A DNA stretch of 64,000 bases, from NCBI GenBank assembly GCA_016711405.1, contig JADJSZ010000049.1, positions 1 through 64,000 of the forward strand, in the 5' to 3' direction. Made by a program: the position numbers and the translations under genes. Below the pieces are notes generated by a model that was not told the origin of the DNA, searched no databases, and was given only the letters and a program-made list of their open reading frames with translations. The stretch comes from Candidatus Hadersleviella danica. Its GTDB lineage: Bacteria > Chloroflexota > Anaerolineae > Promineifilales > Promineifilaceae. Shown here piece after piece: positions 12,339 through 21,410 of the stretch (its first letter is position 1; every line of letters begins with the position of its first letter).

Positions 12339-12899
12339 TTAACCAAGCGGGCTGGTGTGGAGGAGGGTGTATTCGGCGCCGGTGGGGGTGAGGGTGCTGT
12401 GGAAGAGGTGAACGGCCGTGACCTCGAACTGTATTTCGCGCACTTGTTGGCCGTAGGGGAGGAACGCTTGGCGCATTGCTTCAAAATCTTTGACACGGCC
12501 GAGGGTGAGATGAGGATTGAAGGCGCGGCGTTCGGGAAGGAAGCCGAGGGGAGCGAGAACGCGGTCTAGCCCTGTTTTGAGTTGCTGGAGCGGAGCCACT
12601 GCCCCTTGCACACCCACCCAAATAACTCGTGGCGCAATTGGTTTGGGAAAACAGCCGAGCTTGCCGAGGTGAAGTTGGAAGGGCACGGCCGAGGCCGTGG
12701 CTTTGTTCATGGCCTCGCGGAGGGGTGGGATTTGCTCGGCCGTGACTTCATCTCCCAAGAAGGCGAGGGTGAGGTGAATGCCTTCGCGGCCGAGCCAGCG
12801 CACTGCGCCGGGCGGGGTGTGCTGGGCCAGTTCGCGGCCGAGTTCTTGGAGATAGGTTCGCACGGGGGCGGGTAGTTCGATGGCGATGAAGGCACGCAT
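12339..12899 (-). CDS. thpR: RNA 2',3'-cyclic phosphodiesterase (2H family)
   Basis: This 2H-phosphoesterase of about 186 residues starts MRAFIAIELP. The two catalytic HxTx motifs are present as HLTLAFLG (about residue 44) and HLTLGRV (about 130). It hydrolyses 2',3'-cyclic phosphate ends of RNA to 2'-phosphates and is related to LigT. The start at 12899 was chosen because family members begin MR(A/L)F(I/V)A; the frame is open further upstream without similarity. It is a single gene with no operon partner. Confidence 0.88.
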   Translation of the reverse strand: MRAFIAIELPAPVRTYLQELGRELAQHTPPGAVRWLGREGIHLTLAFLGDEVTAEQIPPLREAMNKATASAVPFQLHLGKLGCFPKPIAPRVIWVGVQGAVAPLQQLKTGLDRVLAPLGFLPERRAFNPHLTLGRVKDFEAMRQAFLPYGQQVREIQFEVTAVHLFHSTLTPTGAEYTLLHTSPLG

Positions 12900-13104
12900 G
12901 GGGAAAGATGGGGGAATGGTGGGGTGGTGGGCGGCAGATAAGTAGGGATTATTATAATCGGTTTGGGGGTATTCTTCATCTGGGAGGGGCAATCGCTTTT
13001 GGGGTTGCAATTGTTTGGATTGGCTAAGGGAACAATGACCGCGAGGTTTCCGTGTTGCTTGTTGGTGGCTCCTTCAATGAGTTTTGGGCTAGATAGCAAA
13101 GCGT

Positions 13105-13331
13105 TTTGTGTGAACCCCAAAACCCTTTTTGGGTTCACAAAAACTCTTTACTTTGGGTTCACAAAGTTTGGGGTTCAAAAATCTTTTGGGTTCCAAAATT
13201 CTTTGGGGTTCACGAAAACGCTTTTAAGGTTCACGAAAACGCTTTTAAGGTTCACAAAAACGCTTTTAAGGTTCACGAAAACGCTTTTGAGGTTCACGAA
13301 AACGCTTTTGAGGTTCACGAAAACGCTTTGC
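13105..13331 (+). repeat. 21-bp tandem repeat array (unit GGTTCACGAAAACGCTTTTAA)
   Basis: Six near-perfect 21-bp units occupy 13207-13331, differing at one or two positions. They are preceded by about 100 bp of degenerate copies with the shared core GGGTTCACAAAA (13105-13206). The period equals seven codons, so two frames stay open through the array (RFTKTLL or VHENAFK), but no start signal or domain supports a protein. It lies in the 750-bp gap between the diverging thpR and xpt genes. Confidence 0.85.
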
Positions 13332-13362
13332 AACTATTTAGGTTTAACGCCTTGGTTCTTGA

Positions 13363-13416
13363 TGACAAGTTACATGGCCTCATATAACTTATCCCCTGTA
13401 ACTTGTAACTTGTCAC
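13363..13416. repeat. GTAACTT tandem repeat hairpin (second copy)
   Basis: GACAAGTTACATG on the left faces CTGTAACTTGTAACTTGTC on the right. It is the same family as the element at 12,270. The rest of 13,417-13,600 holds nothing I can recognise. Confidence 0.75.
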
Positions 13417-13600
13417 AGCTCTCAAAACATCACCCCGGCCTAGTTACAATTATTTTAGGGTGGGGCAATGCACGGCCGATGACGGCCGTTTCGCCAAAAT
13501 TGGCCTAATTTGCCAGATTGGACTACTCTTTTCGCGCAAAGGAGACCTGCTGGGGCTGAACAAGGGCGCACTGGGCGGCCGTGCTCCGCTTTTAATCGCG

Positions 13601-13623
13601 TAGCCCCTTTGCCCAAGGGGCTA
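13601..13623 (+). promoter_or_regulatory. 9-bp hairpin in the xpt leader
   Basis: TAGCCCCTT and AAGGGGCTA form a perfect stem with a 5-nt loop, ending 25 nt before the xpt start. No purine-riboswitch consensus surrounds it and no T-run follows. Confidence 0.5.
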
Positions 13624-13648
13624 TGCCACACCACAAACGAGCAATGCG

Positions 13649-14233
13649 ATGCAAGAATTAGTCGAACGAATTAAGCGAGATGGGGTTTATGTGGGTGGGG
13701 GAATCATCAAGGTGGATGCGTTCTTAAATCATCAGCTTGATGCGGGGTTGATGGGGCGCATCGGCCGTGAATTGGCCGACCGTTTCGCCGACGCAGGCGT
13801 GGTGGGGGTGACAAAGATACTCACGGCCGAGTCGAGCGGCATCCCCCCCGCCCTTTGTGCCGCCCAAGTGCTGAATGTGCCGCTGATTTACGCCCGCAAG
13901 AAGACCCCCTTGACCATGTCGAAGCAGGTTTACTACGCCGAAGCACCCAGCCGCACCAAAGGGGGCATGGTTCCGCTCATGGTCTCGCCCGATTATTTGG
14001 GCGCGGCCGACCGCGTGCTAATCATTGATGATTTTTTGGCCACGGGACAAACGCTGTTGGCGTTGGTGGATATTGTGCGCCAAAGTGGGGCTGTGTTGTG
14101 TGGGGTTGGCTGTGTGGTGGAGAAGGTTTTTGAGCCGGGAAGGGCGGCCGTTGCGGCCGTTTTCCCCCACGGCCCCATCCTCTCCCTCGCCCAAATAAAC
14201 ATTACCGAGGGGGAGTTAGTGGTGAGTGGCTAG
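13649..14233 (+). CDS. xpt: Xanthine phosphoribosyltransferase
   Basis: This purine-salvage enzyme of 194 residues joins xanthine to PRPP to give XMP. It aligns over its full length: family signature DAFLNHQLDAGLM at residues 23-35, the flexible loop near KKTPLTMSKQVYYAEAPSRTK, and the PRPP-binding motif VLIIDDFLATGQT at 123-135. The last residues (LVVSG then TAG) are encoded by the short tandem repeat that fills the spacer. There is no Shine-Dalgarno site before the ATG. It converges on the AI-2E-type transporter gene. Confidence 0.92.
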   Translation: MQELVERIKRDGVYVGGGIIKVDAFLNHQLDAGLMGRIGRELADRFADAGVVGVTKILTAESSGIPPALCAAQVLNVPLIYARKKTPLTMSKQVYYAEAPSRTKGGMVPLMVSPDYLGAADRVLIIDDFLATGQTLLALVDIVRQSGAVLCGVGCVVEKVFEPGRAAVAAVFPHGPILSLAQINITEGELVVSG

Positions 14234-14295
14234 TGGTGAGTGGTTAGTGACTCCCTCACTAACCACTCACCATGAATCACTAGCCACTAATCACT
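14215..14295. repeat. GTTAGTG tandem repeat hairpin carrying two stop codons
   Basis: GTGGTGAGTGGCTAGTGG and related units on the left are mirrored by CACTAACCACTCACC and CACTAGCCACTAATCACT on the right. The stops of both converging genes (xpt TAG 14231-14233; transporter TAG 14287-14289, minus strand) lie within the repeat. The family recurs at 23.6, 31.1, 42.0, 43.5 and 59.1 kb. Confidence 0.9.
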
Positions 14296-15548
14296 GCCCC
14301 CCTTGCTTTTGGGCGACCCTGTGTTTGGTTTGCCCCCGCGCATTCGAGCGCGGCGCAATTGCCACTGCTCCCACATGCTTTCCATAAACGAAGGCTTATC
14401 CCCATCTTCCTCTTCGGGCATGGGGAAGGGGTCAAGGTCAAACATCTTGCGCCATGCGTAAGTTCCCACCAGTTTGATGGAGGCGATGACAGGCGCGGCC
14501 AAGATAGCCCCTAAGATACCGCCCAACGAACTGCCCATAATCGCCCCTACCAAAACCAAAATGGGGTGCAAATCAAGCGCATCGCCCACAATGCGGGGCA
14601 CAAGGACGCTGTTTTCGACCTGTTGACCTACCAACATGACCGCCAACACCACCAGCGTAAATTGCACGGGGCCAAGTCCCAGATAATTTTCGGGTTGGAA
14701 GAAGGCGACGACAACGGCCGCGCCCGTGCCGATAATCGGCCCAACCATGGGGATGAACTCCAACAAGCCCGAAATCAAGCCTAAAACCAAGGCGTTCTGC
14801 ACCCCCAAGGCCCCCAACACGGCCGCAACCACCACAAAGATAATAATGCCCAAAATGGCTTGGCCGCGCAGATAAGCGTTCCAAATACGGCCGAAATCCC
14901 GCCACAACCGCTCCGCATCTTCCCGATAACCCGGCAAAGTCGCCACATCGCCGATTAACGACCCCATGCGCGGAATGTCGTTGGAGACATAGATGGCCGT
15001 AAAGATGATAAAAATAAACCATCCCAACGTCTCAATGGCCATAATGGCAATTTGCCCCAACGAACTGCCCACACTGCTAATAATCGGGTTGATATAGCCC
15101 AAAATTTGTTGCGAAACAGCTCCCCAATCAATCTCTTGCGTTGCGGGCAGGGGAATTTGCAAGCTAAACGAGCCAATCATAATTGGCTCGAGAGCGAACG
15201 CCAAATCTCTTCAATGCGGGCAGGCATTGTTTCAATAAAACTGGGAATCTGCTCGATTAAACTAACGGCTTGGTTGTACAGCGCCACCCCCAACGCAATG
15301 ACGGCCGCGATAATTCCCACCACCAGCAAGCTAAAAACCAAATTCGTCGCCCCATTGCGCGAGAGTGCTGTGCGGTCATCCACCAACACAATAATCGGGT
15401 TCAGCAAATAGGCCATGATAATGGCAATAATCAACGGGCTGATGAGCGATTGGAACCGCCACAGCACCACCAACACAAACAATACGGCCGCAATTGCTAC
15501 CCCTACCTTCGTCGGCCGATTCCACGGGGGCGATTCAGACTGAGTCAT
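14287..15548 (-). CDS. AI-2E family transporter (PerM-like), one frameshift
   Basis: This polytopic membrane protein of about 420 residues has the typical order. Two N-terminal TM helices (VGVAIAAVLFVLVVLWRFQ and LIIAIIMAYLLNPIIVLVDD) precede a helical loop (MPARIEEIWRSLSSQ). The conserved block GLLEFIPMVGPIIG and the C-terminal helices with GILGAILAAPV follow. Family members export small molecules such as AI-2 or act as Na+/H+ antiporters; the substrate here is unknown. The frame changes at about 15,180-15,200, next to GAGCCAAT/ATTGGCTC, a small inverted repeat. The charged tail (EEEDGDKPSF...) is cytoplasmic. The final SD plus stop lies in the tandem repeat. Confidence 0.85.
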
Positions 15549-15567
15549 GGAACTCTCCAAAAATAGA

Positions 15568-15713
15568 TTTGTCTATGGGTGGGATTTGTTTCATGGTGTA
15601 TTTGTCTATTTGTCTATTGGTCTATTTGTCTGCCCACGAATTGGTATACTACAAACACCTGACCCAAATAGACCAATACACGAATAAACCAAGACACCAA
15701 TATACCAAGACAG
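15568..15713. repeat. TTTGTCTA / CCAATACA tandem repeat hairpin
   Basis: TTTGTCTATTTGTCTATTGG on the left is mirrored by CCAAATAGACCAATACACG and related units on the right, filling the divergent spacer between the transporter and the thioesterase. Sister elements lie at 29.36 and 63.70 kb. Confidence 0.85.
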
Positions 15714-15720
15714 CCTACCT

Positions 15721-16122
15721 ATGAGCAATTATCCCTTCAGCATAGACATCGAAGTCATCTTCCGCGATATTGACAGTTTTACCCATGTGAACAACGCCGT
15801 GTACTTCACCTATTTTGAAACAGCGCGGATTAAGTTCATGGCGCACTTGCTTGGCGTGGAAGGGGCCAACGAAATCCCCCTCATCTTAGCCGAGGCGCAA
15901 TGTTCCTATCGTTCGCCCGCCTACATGGGCGAAATTCTCACGGTAGGGATGCGTGTTTCGCATGTGGGCAACAAGAGTTTTCACCTCGCGTATGAGGTGG
16001 TAGCGGCCGACGGCCGTTTGGTGGCCGAAGGGCGCACCGTCCAAGTCATGTACGATTACCACACCAGCCACAGCGTCACCATCCCCGAAGAAGTCCGCGT
16101 CCGTCTCAGCGACTACTGCTAG
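15721..16122 (+). CDS. Acyl-CoA thioesterase (4HBT hotdog fold)
   Basis: This 133-residue single-hotdog protein of the YbgC/FadM type hydrolyses acyl-CoA thioesters. The signature is near the N-terminus: FRDIDSFTHVNNAVYFTYFE, where Asp17 is the expected catalytic residue. The remainder has the alternating beta-strand pattern (GEILTVGMRVSHVGNKSFHLAYEV). It begins eight bases after the tandem repeat with no Shine-Dalgarno site, and its stop codon borders the next repeat. Confidence 0.9.
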   Translation: MSNYPFSIDIEVIFRDIDSFTHVNNAVYFTYFETARIKFMAHLLGVEGANEIPLILAEAQCSYRSPAYMGEILTVGMRVSHVGNKSFHLAYEVVAADGRLVAEGRTVQVMYDYHTSHSVTIPEEVRVRLSDYC

Positions 16123-16208
16123 AAGTCATCAGTAAGTGTCAGTCTATCAGTCAGTAGCTGACCGACTGCTAGACTGAAAGACGGAAAGACTGACAGACTG
16201 ACAGACTA
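16121..16208. repeat. CAGTCTAT / GACTGACA tandem repeat hairpin
   Basis: GTCAGTCTATCAGTCAGTAG faces GACTGACAGACTGACAGAC. The TAG of the minus-strand lipoprotein (16206-16208) sits in its right end, and the thioesterase TAG (16120-16122) sits at its left end. Confidence 0.85.
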
Positions 16209-17014
16209 GACCTCATTCCACCACAAAAAATGCGCAAAGGCAAACGCGCCTTCTTGCCCAAGGTAACCAAACACGCGAATGAGGTACTCGCCACTTGCTT
16301 CGGCCGTGGCCGTGCCTTCTTCCGTGCCCCCTCACCGCTTTCATCCCGCGCCAAAACAAAGCCAGCGGGGGCGTAAAGCTCCAACACCCCATCCCATGCC
16401 CCCACTGGCTCCAGCCAAAAAAGAACTGTCTGCCCTGCTGTAAAAGGGAGGCGATAACTCGCCACCTCATCCTCAGCCACAGCCCCTTCCACGGCCAACA
16501 CGGCCGCTCTCTGCCAATCCAACACCCCCAACCGAAACGTCCCCTCACTGCCGTTCGAGCCAGCCACGCGCAAGGTGTAGCTGGTTTCGCCAGCGGTCAA
16601 AAACGCCCATGCCCCGGCGGGGTCGGCCGTGGCTAAGTTCACCAAATTCTCCCTCTCCCCCTCCCGCGAGAGTTGAACCACCGCCTCCAACCCCTCTTGC
16701 GGTTGCACCCACACCAAAAAGTCATCCCCGGCCGTCAGGCGAATTTCCCACTGGGGCGGATTGCCTCCCCCCACGCGCCCCGTTACCAGTTCGCCCACGC
16801 GCAAAACGGGCATGGTGGCCGCCCCCGCTTCCACGGGCGGTAAAACAAGCGGTGCGGCCGTCGGTGGCGGGGTGGGGATGGCTGGCGGGGCTGGCATGGT
16901 GGCGGCTACAGGGGCAGGCACGGCCGTGGCGAGCGGCACAGGCGAAAGCAACGGCACGGCCGTCTCCAACTGACAAGCCAATAGCACGAGTAAAAAGAAA
17001 GGCCAAAAACGCAT
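16206..17014 (-). CDS. Lipoprotein with PPC-like beta domains (one frameshift)
   Basis: This exported protein starts MRFWPFFLLVLLACQLE with a lipobox (LLAC; the Cys is the lipidation site). A Pro/Ala/Thr-rich linker follows. Two beta-rich repeats (VGELVTGRVGGGNPPQWEIRLTAGDDFLVWV and VAEDEVASYRLPFTAGQTVLFWL in spirit) resemble bacterial pre-peptidase C-terminal (PPC) domains. A lost or gained base in the G run near 16,330 shifts the last 40 residues. The corrected end reads GEYLIRVFGYLGQEGAFAF and stops at 16206. It was probably anchored to the membrane face; its ligand is unknown. Confidence 0.7.
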
Positions 17015-17026
17015 GGGAAGCATGGG

Positions 17027-17116
17027 GGGAGAGAGAAGAGAGAAGAGAGAAGTGAGCAGTTGTGTAACTAGCTACCCTACTTTTTACCTTTCACTTCTTA
17101 CTTTTCACCTCTTTTC
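17027..17116. repeat. AGAGAGAAG / TTTCACTTC repeat hairpin
   Basis: GAGAGAAGAGAGAAGAGAG on the left faces TTTTTACCTTTCACTTC and CTTTTCACCTCTTTTC on the right. A near-twin is at 22.6 kb and a related GGTGAAA element at 24.08 kb. Confidence 0.75.
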
Positions 17117-17199
17117 GGTTCGCAAACAACAAATTTTACCCACAACAAGCAAAAAAATACGCCCAACCTAAAGTTCGCTATCTGGTCAAACGGCAATTA

Positions 17200-17303
17200 C
17201 AATGAACAAGGAGCAATAAACAATGAACAAAAAAGTTGTTGGTCACTGCGAGCCAATGACCAATGACCAATGACAAATGACAAATGACAACCAACAAATG
17301 ACA
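17200..17303 (+). repeat. AATGACC/AATGAAC heptamer repeat running into the CDF start codon
   Basis: AATGAACAAGGAGCAATAAACAATGAAC is followed by five to six units of AATGACC/AATGACA. Each unit contains an ATG, so the true start of the downstream transporter is ambiguous among the repeat copies. The inverse unit (GGTCATT) occurs at 32.2 kb. Confidence 0.85.
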
Positions 17304-18194
17304 ACGAACAAATTAACGCACTACGCATGGCTCTCGTTAGCCACGGCCGTGGCCACCATCAGCCTCAAAGTCGCCGCCTACTGGCTCACAGGGTCAGTCG
17401 GTTTGCTATCCGATGCCCTCGAATCAGGCGTGAATTTGGTCACGGCCGTTAGCACCATCATATTTTTAAACATCGCCCGCCAGCCACCCGATGAAGAGCA
17501 CGCCTACGGGCACACCAAAGCGGAATATCTCTCCAGCGGTGGCACAGGTCTGCTCATTTTGGGTGCGGCCGTGGCCATCGTCTACTCGGCCGTGCAACGC
17601 TGGCTCAACCCCGCCCCGCTGGAGCAGTTGAGTTGGGGGTTGCTCATCTCGGCCGTGGCGGCCGTGGTCAATTTTGTCGTCGCGAGGGTTTTGCTTCGCG
17701 CCGGCCGTGCCCATCGCTCGGCCAGTTTGGTCGGCGAAGGGCACCACCTGATGAGCGATGTCTGGACTTCGGTGGGGGTTTTGGTGGGGGTAGCACTGGT
17801 TTGGCTCACAGGCTGGCCGTGGCTCGATAGCCTCGTCGCCCTGCTGGCCGCCGCCCAAATTAGCTGGGCTGGCCTTGCTCTCGTCCGCGAAGCGGGGCAA
17901 GGGCTGATGGATGCCGCTCTGCCTGCGGAGGAATTGGCGCAGGCGGTGGCCGTCTTGGAGCGTTACACGGCCGAACACGGTATATATTACCACGCCTTGC
18001 GCACCCGCCAAGCAGGAGCCAACCGCTTTCTCTCTGTTCACCTGCAAATGCCCGGCGCATGGAGCGTGCAACGGGGACATACGGTGGCTGAAGAAATCGA
18101 AACCGAGCTACGCACGGCCGTGCCCGCCCTCTCCGTCTTCACCCACATGGAGCCATTAGAAGACCCCCGTTCATGGGCAGATATGGAGTTGTAA
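17277..18194 (+). CDS. Cation diffusion facilitator (CDF) metal transporter
   Basis: This inner-membrane Zn/Co/Fe-type efflux protein has about 300 residues and six TM helices. Metal-site motifs are visible: GLLSDALES in TM2, HAYGHTKAEYLS after TM2, and GHHLMSDVWTS in TM5. The cytoplasmic C-terminal domain (residues ~205-300) has RQAGANRFLSVHLQMPG and HTVAEEIETELR, the usual dimerisation domain. The start could be 17277 or the ATG at 17298 (MTTNKLTHYAW), both within the heptamer repeat. There is no ribosome site. Confidence 0.9.
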   Translation: MTNDNQQMTTNKLTHYAWLSLATAVATISLKVAAYWLTGSVGLLSDALESGVNLVTAVSTIIFLNIARQPPDEEHAYGHTKAEYLSSGGTGLLILGAAVAIVYSAVQRWLNPAPLEQLSWGLLISAVAAVVNFVVARVLLRAGRAHRSASLVGEGHHLMSDVWTSVGVLVGVALVWLTGWPWLDSLVALLAAAQISWAGLALVREAGQGLMDAALPAEELAQAVAVLERYTAEHGIYYHALRTRQAGANRFLSVHLQMPGAWSVQRGHTVAEEIETELRTAVPALSVFTHMEPLEDPRSWADMEL

Positions 18195-18263
18195 GTACGA
18201 AGTACGAAGTACGATATTCGTAATTCGTACTTCGTAATGGTACTTTTGCTTACAGCTTACGGC
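18190..18263. repeat. AGTACGA hairpin followed by AAGCTGTAAGC-type repeat
   Basis: AGTACGAAGTACGAAGTACG (18194-18213) faces TACTTCGTAATGGTAC. After a gap, GCTTACAGCTTACGGC (18248-18263) is the exact reverse complement of 21199-21214 on the other side of the GH3-like gene. Confidence 0.85.
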
Positions 18264-21171
18264 TACTTAAAAGCCCCACAAGGCCACCAAAGAGAATGGC
18301 CCAAAAGGTAGCCCATGTGCCAAAGAGAGAGAGCCACACGGCCGTGCCCGGCAACGCCCACAGCACATAGTTATAAGCCAACAAGCCGCCCAACACCCCC
18401 CACAACAGTTGCGCCAACTTTTGGCTGGGGGTGCGCCGCCCACGGCCGCGATTAAGCACCCCGGCCGTGCCCCCCACCAGAACCAATCCCCCCACCAAGC
18501 CCGCCAGATGTTGCAACTGGGGCCAGCTAATTGCCACCTGCACCCCTTCGCTGGGCGGGAGGGGCGTGGGCGTGGGGGATGACGTGGCCGTGGGGCTGGG
18601 CAATGGCGTGGGTGTGGGGGTGGTAGTGGGGATGGGCGTGTGGGTGGCGGTTGGCTCGGGGGTGGGGGAAAGCACCACAATGGAGATATTCTCGCCAATG
18701 GCGATGTTCACCTCCTCGGATGTGCGGGCTTGCCCCGTCGCGGCCGTAATGCGAAACTGCCCCACGCGCGCCTCCAACACATAATCAAAGCCAGCCACCC
18801 CCTCCCGCGTGGGCACTTCGCCAATGACACTAAAAAAGCCTTGGGTGCGGTCTTGCAAGGTGAACTGCACCAGTGTGCCATCCGGCACGGGGCGGCCGTT
18901 GCGGTCGTGGATAATGCCTGTGCGCAGGCGCAACGTCGCACCGGGGAGCAATTCCAGCGCGGAGCCATCTTGCGGCGTTTCCAATTCGCCATCCAGTTCA
19001 ATGTTGAGCGGGATGATTTGGTTGCTGGCGGGGGCAAGGGCTTGGCGCAAGTTATAGCCCACCCCTTCAACCGTCACAGGCGATGCCCCGCGCAGGGTCG
19101 CATCCCGAAACAGGGCGCGAACGGCCGCATCTATGCCGCTCGCCCCCGTGCCATACACACCCATATACGCTGTCAGCTTACTCACTTCGGTGGTGTCCAA
19201 ATAATAGGGCGCATCGAAGGCCAGCACGATAATGCGCTTGTTGCGGAGCAAATCGGGGCGTTGGGCGAGCAGGTTTTTGAGCGCGGCCGAAGCTGTGCCC
19301 GGTTGCACATCGAGCATGGCGAAGATGAACCAATCGGCCGTGCCAATCGCCTCTTGCACGTTATACGCCGAGGGAGGGGGGGCAACGGCCGTGGTGGGCA
19401 CTGGCTCAGGGGTAATCAGCACCTCAATGCCCTCGGGTATTTCGGGGGTGGGGATGGGCGTGGGTGTGGCGGGGGGCAGGATGGGGCCGGGGGTATCTAA
19501 AAATAGTTGCAACTCATCAAAGGCGAAGCTCTGCAATTGGCTGGCTTGCATTTGGCCGCTCCCTTGGGGGCCATACAAAGCCAAAATGCGCTCGGCAACC
19601 ACTTCGCGGCCGATGGGGGCAGTGGCGGGGCAGGTCGGGCAGGCTTGGGTCAACCGCACATCGGTGAAAATGACCAGTTGGTCGGTGTCGGTGGGTGGGC
19701 CGGGGAGCCGTTCGAGGAGTTCTTCGGCCGTGGGGAAGAGCAAGGTTAGCCCTTCTTGGGCAACGGCGAAGGCAGGGCTGGGGTTGTGCCCCACTTGGGT
19801 GAACTGCTCGGCCGTGGGCAGAATGTTTTCGAGGGACAAATCCCCCTCATACAGCCGCAATTTAAGAGCTAAAATGCGCCAGACCGCCTCATCCACCCGT
19901 TGCTGGAAGGCGGGGTCGGTTTCGTACTTCTCTTGGAACCAAACAATCGTGTCGCGCACGTTTTCGAGGTGGCTGACGGGGTCATTCCCCAACCCAAATT
20001 CGCCCACATAGAGCAAATCGTTGCCCGCCAAGAGCGAATCTTTGGCCACTTGGCGGTGGGGGAAGATTTGGCCTGTGTCGTCGTAGAAGCGTTCGATGGC
20101 GGGTACGCCGAGTGGGTTGGAGGTGATGAGGCCGCCGTTGGCACGCCATGTGGGCAGTTGCCCCAGCCGCAATAACCCCTCCAGCGCTTGGGGGTCGAAG
20201 CTGACGGGCGGGGTGGAGGCGCGAATGTTGCCTTGGAACCCCTGATAGCGAATGTGGGGGGCTAACAAACCTGCCACGGGGGCGTTGCCTTGGGTCACGG
20301 CCGCAAACGGCACCAAATCGCTTTGTTGCAGTTCAACCAGCGATTTGCGGACGGTGGCAATTTCTAAATAGCCCGCCCTGTCGCTACTGCCCGCGCCGGG
20401 AAAGTGGGTGGGCATGATGGCCAAGCGGCCGTGGGAACCTTCTTGCAAACCCGTGATATACGCTTGCCCCAACAAACTGACCCAATAGGGGGAGCCGCCA
20501 AAAACGGCCGTGCCCAGTTGGTTATGGGAATTTACCGCCAGTTGAGGGGTCTCGATGACGTTGAGCGACGGGCCGAAGAAAGATTAAAACCGAGTCCTGC
20601 CAGCTCTTGGCCGAGGAGCTGGCCAGATTGTTGGGCGTGGGTGGGGTTCCATGTCGCGGCGAGAGCCATGTTGCTGGTTGTCTCGGTGAGGGCGGGTTGT
20701 AAATCAGCTACCGTGCCACTGGGAGCAATGAGCAGGGAATGGGGTGGGTGGGAAACGTGGGGGGTGAAAACGGCCGTGTTGGTGAGTTCAGCCGTATTTG
20801 TGAGGGGCAACTGCCCTGTCAGGGCGAGGGTTTTGTAGTTGGGTGGTGAGGTTATGCACCTGAGTGGGCAGGTTCTGGGGGGAGCCGCTGAAGTTGCTGT
20901 TGGCGGCCGAAAGCACCACACCACCAATGTGATAATCGGTAATGAGGGTCGCAATGTCGCTGGTGGGGGGCAGTTCTTCGCCGGGGAAGGTGACGAGGAA
21001 AAGTTGGCCGACTCGCTCGGCGGGGGTTAGCTGGGATAGCCAAAGCCGCGCCTCGGCCGCGTAGTCGGGCGCGACCTGAGCCGATGCGGGCCGCGCAGGG
21101 AGCGCGGCCGTGAAATTGCTGGTCACCCATAAGAGGAGGATGACCAACCCATAATGCCCCAGCCGTCTCAT
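18250..21171 (-). CDS. GH3-like (NagZ-type) exported protein with altered active site; frameshifts
   Basis: This is a protein of about 970 residues after two frame corrections (about 20,575 and 20,830). It has an N-terminal signal/TM and a glycoside hydrolase family 3 TIM-barrel (TPAERVGQLFLVTFPGE, YHIGGVVLSAANSN, IMPTHFPGAGSSD). A second alpha/beta domain, a Thr-Pro-rich linker and two or three C-terminal TM helices follow. In active beta-N-acetylhexosaminidases the nucleophile Asp lies in (I/V)xSDxL. Here the same place reads ITSNPLGVPAI, with Asn. The usual KHFPG reads THFPG, and the following His/Asp pattern differs. By eye it is probably not a normal glycosidase. Its last codons (RKL, stop) come from the tandem repeat. 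A wall-binding or structural role is possible. Confidence 0.7.
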
Positions 21172-21198
21172 AACGTCGGGCAAACAGAAGAGATTTAC

Positions 21199-21270
21199 GC
21201 CGTAAGCTGTAAGCCATAAGCTGTAAGCTAGGAGCGTCTGGCTAATAGCTTAGGGCTTAGGGCTTAGGGC
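21199..21270. repeat. AAGCTGTAAGC and GGCTTAG tandem repeats
   Basis: GCCGTAAGCTGTAAGC with further CATAAGCTGTAAGCT units is followed by three copies of CTTAGGG. The first 16 nt are the exact inverse of 18248-18263, so the GH3-like gene lies between inverted copies. Confidence 0.85.
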
Positions 21271-21410
21271 AAACGTGCTATTCCTCTGCCTGCCATCTTC
21301 TTCTCCTTAAAAATAGTTTGGCAGAGTGTCAGCAAGGTGACATAAAGAGTATACAGGATTGTGGGGCGGGGGGCGAAATGGGGCGAGGGGAGGTTGGCGC
21401 AGAGGTTTTT

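Noticed and set aside
13105..13331. CRISPR array
   Set aside because: The 21-bp units follow each other without unique spacers and no cas gene is present.
12963..13508. Long plus-strand frame rich in FTKTLLR repeats as a repeat protein gene
   Set aside because: The frame stays open only because 21 bp is a multiple of three. There is no ribosome site, signal peptide or homology, and a second frame is equally open.
13440..13648. Purine riboswitch upstream of xpt
   Set aside because: The three-way-junction consensus with the paired loops is not found; only a simple 9-bp hairpin is present.
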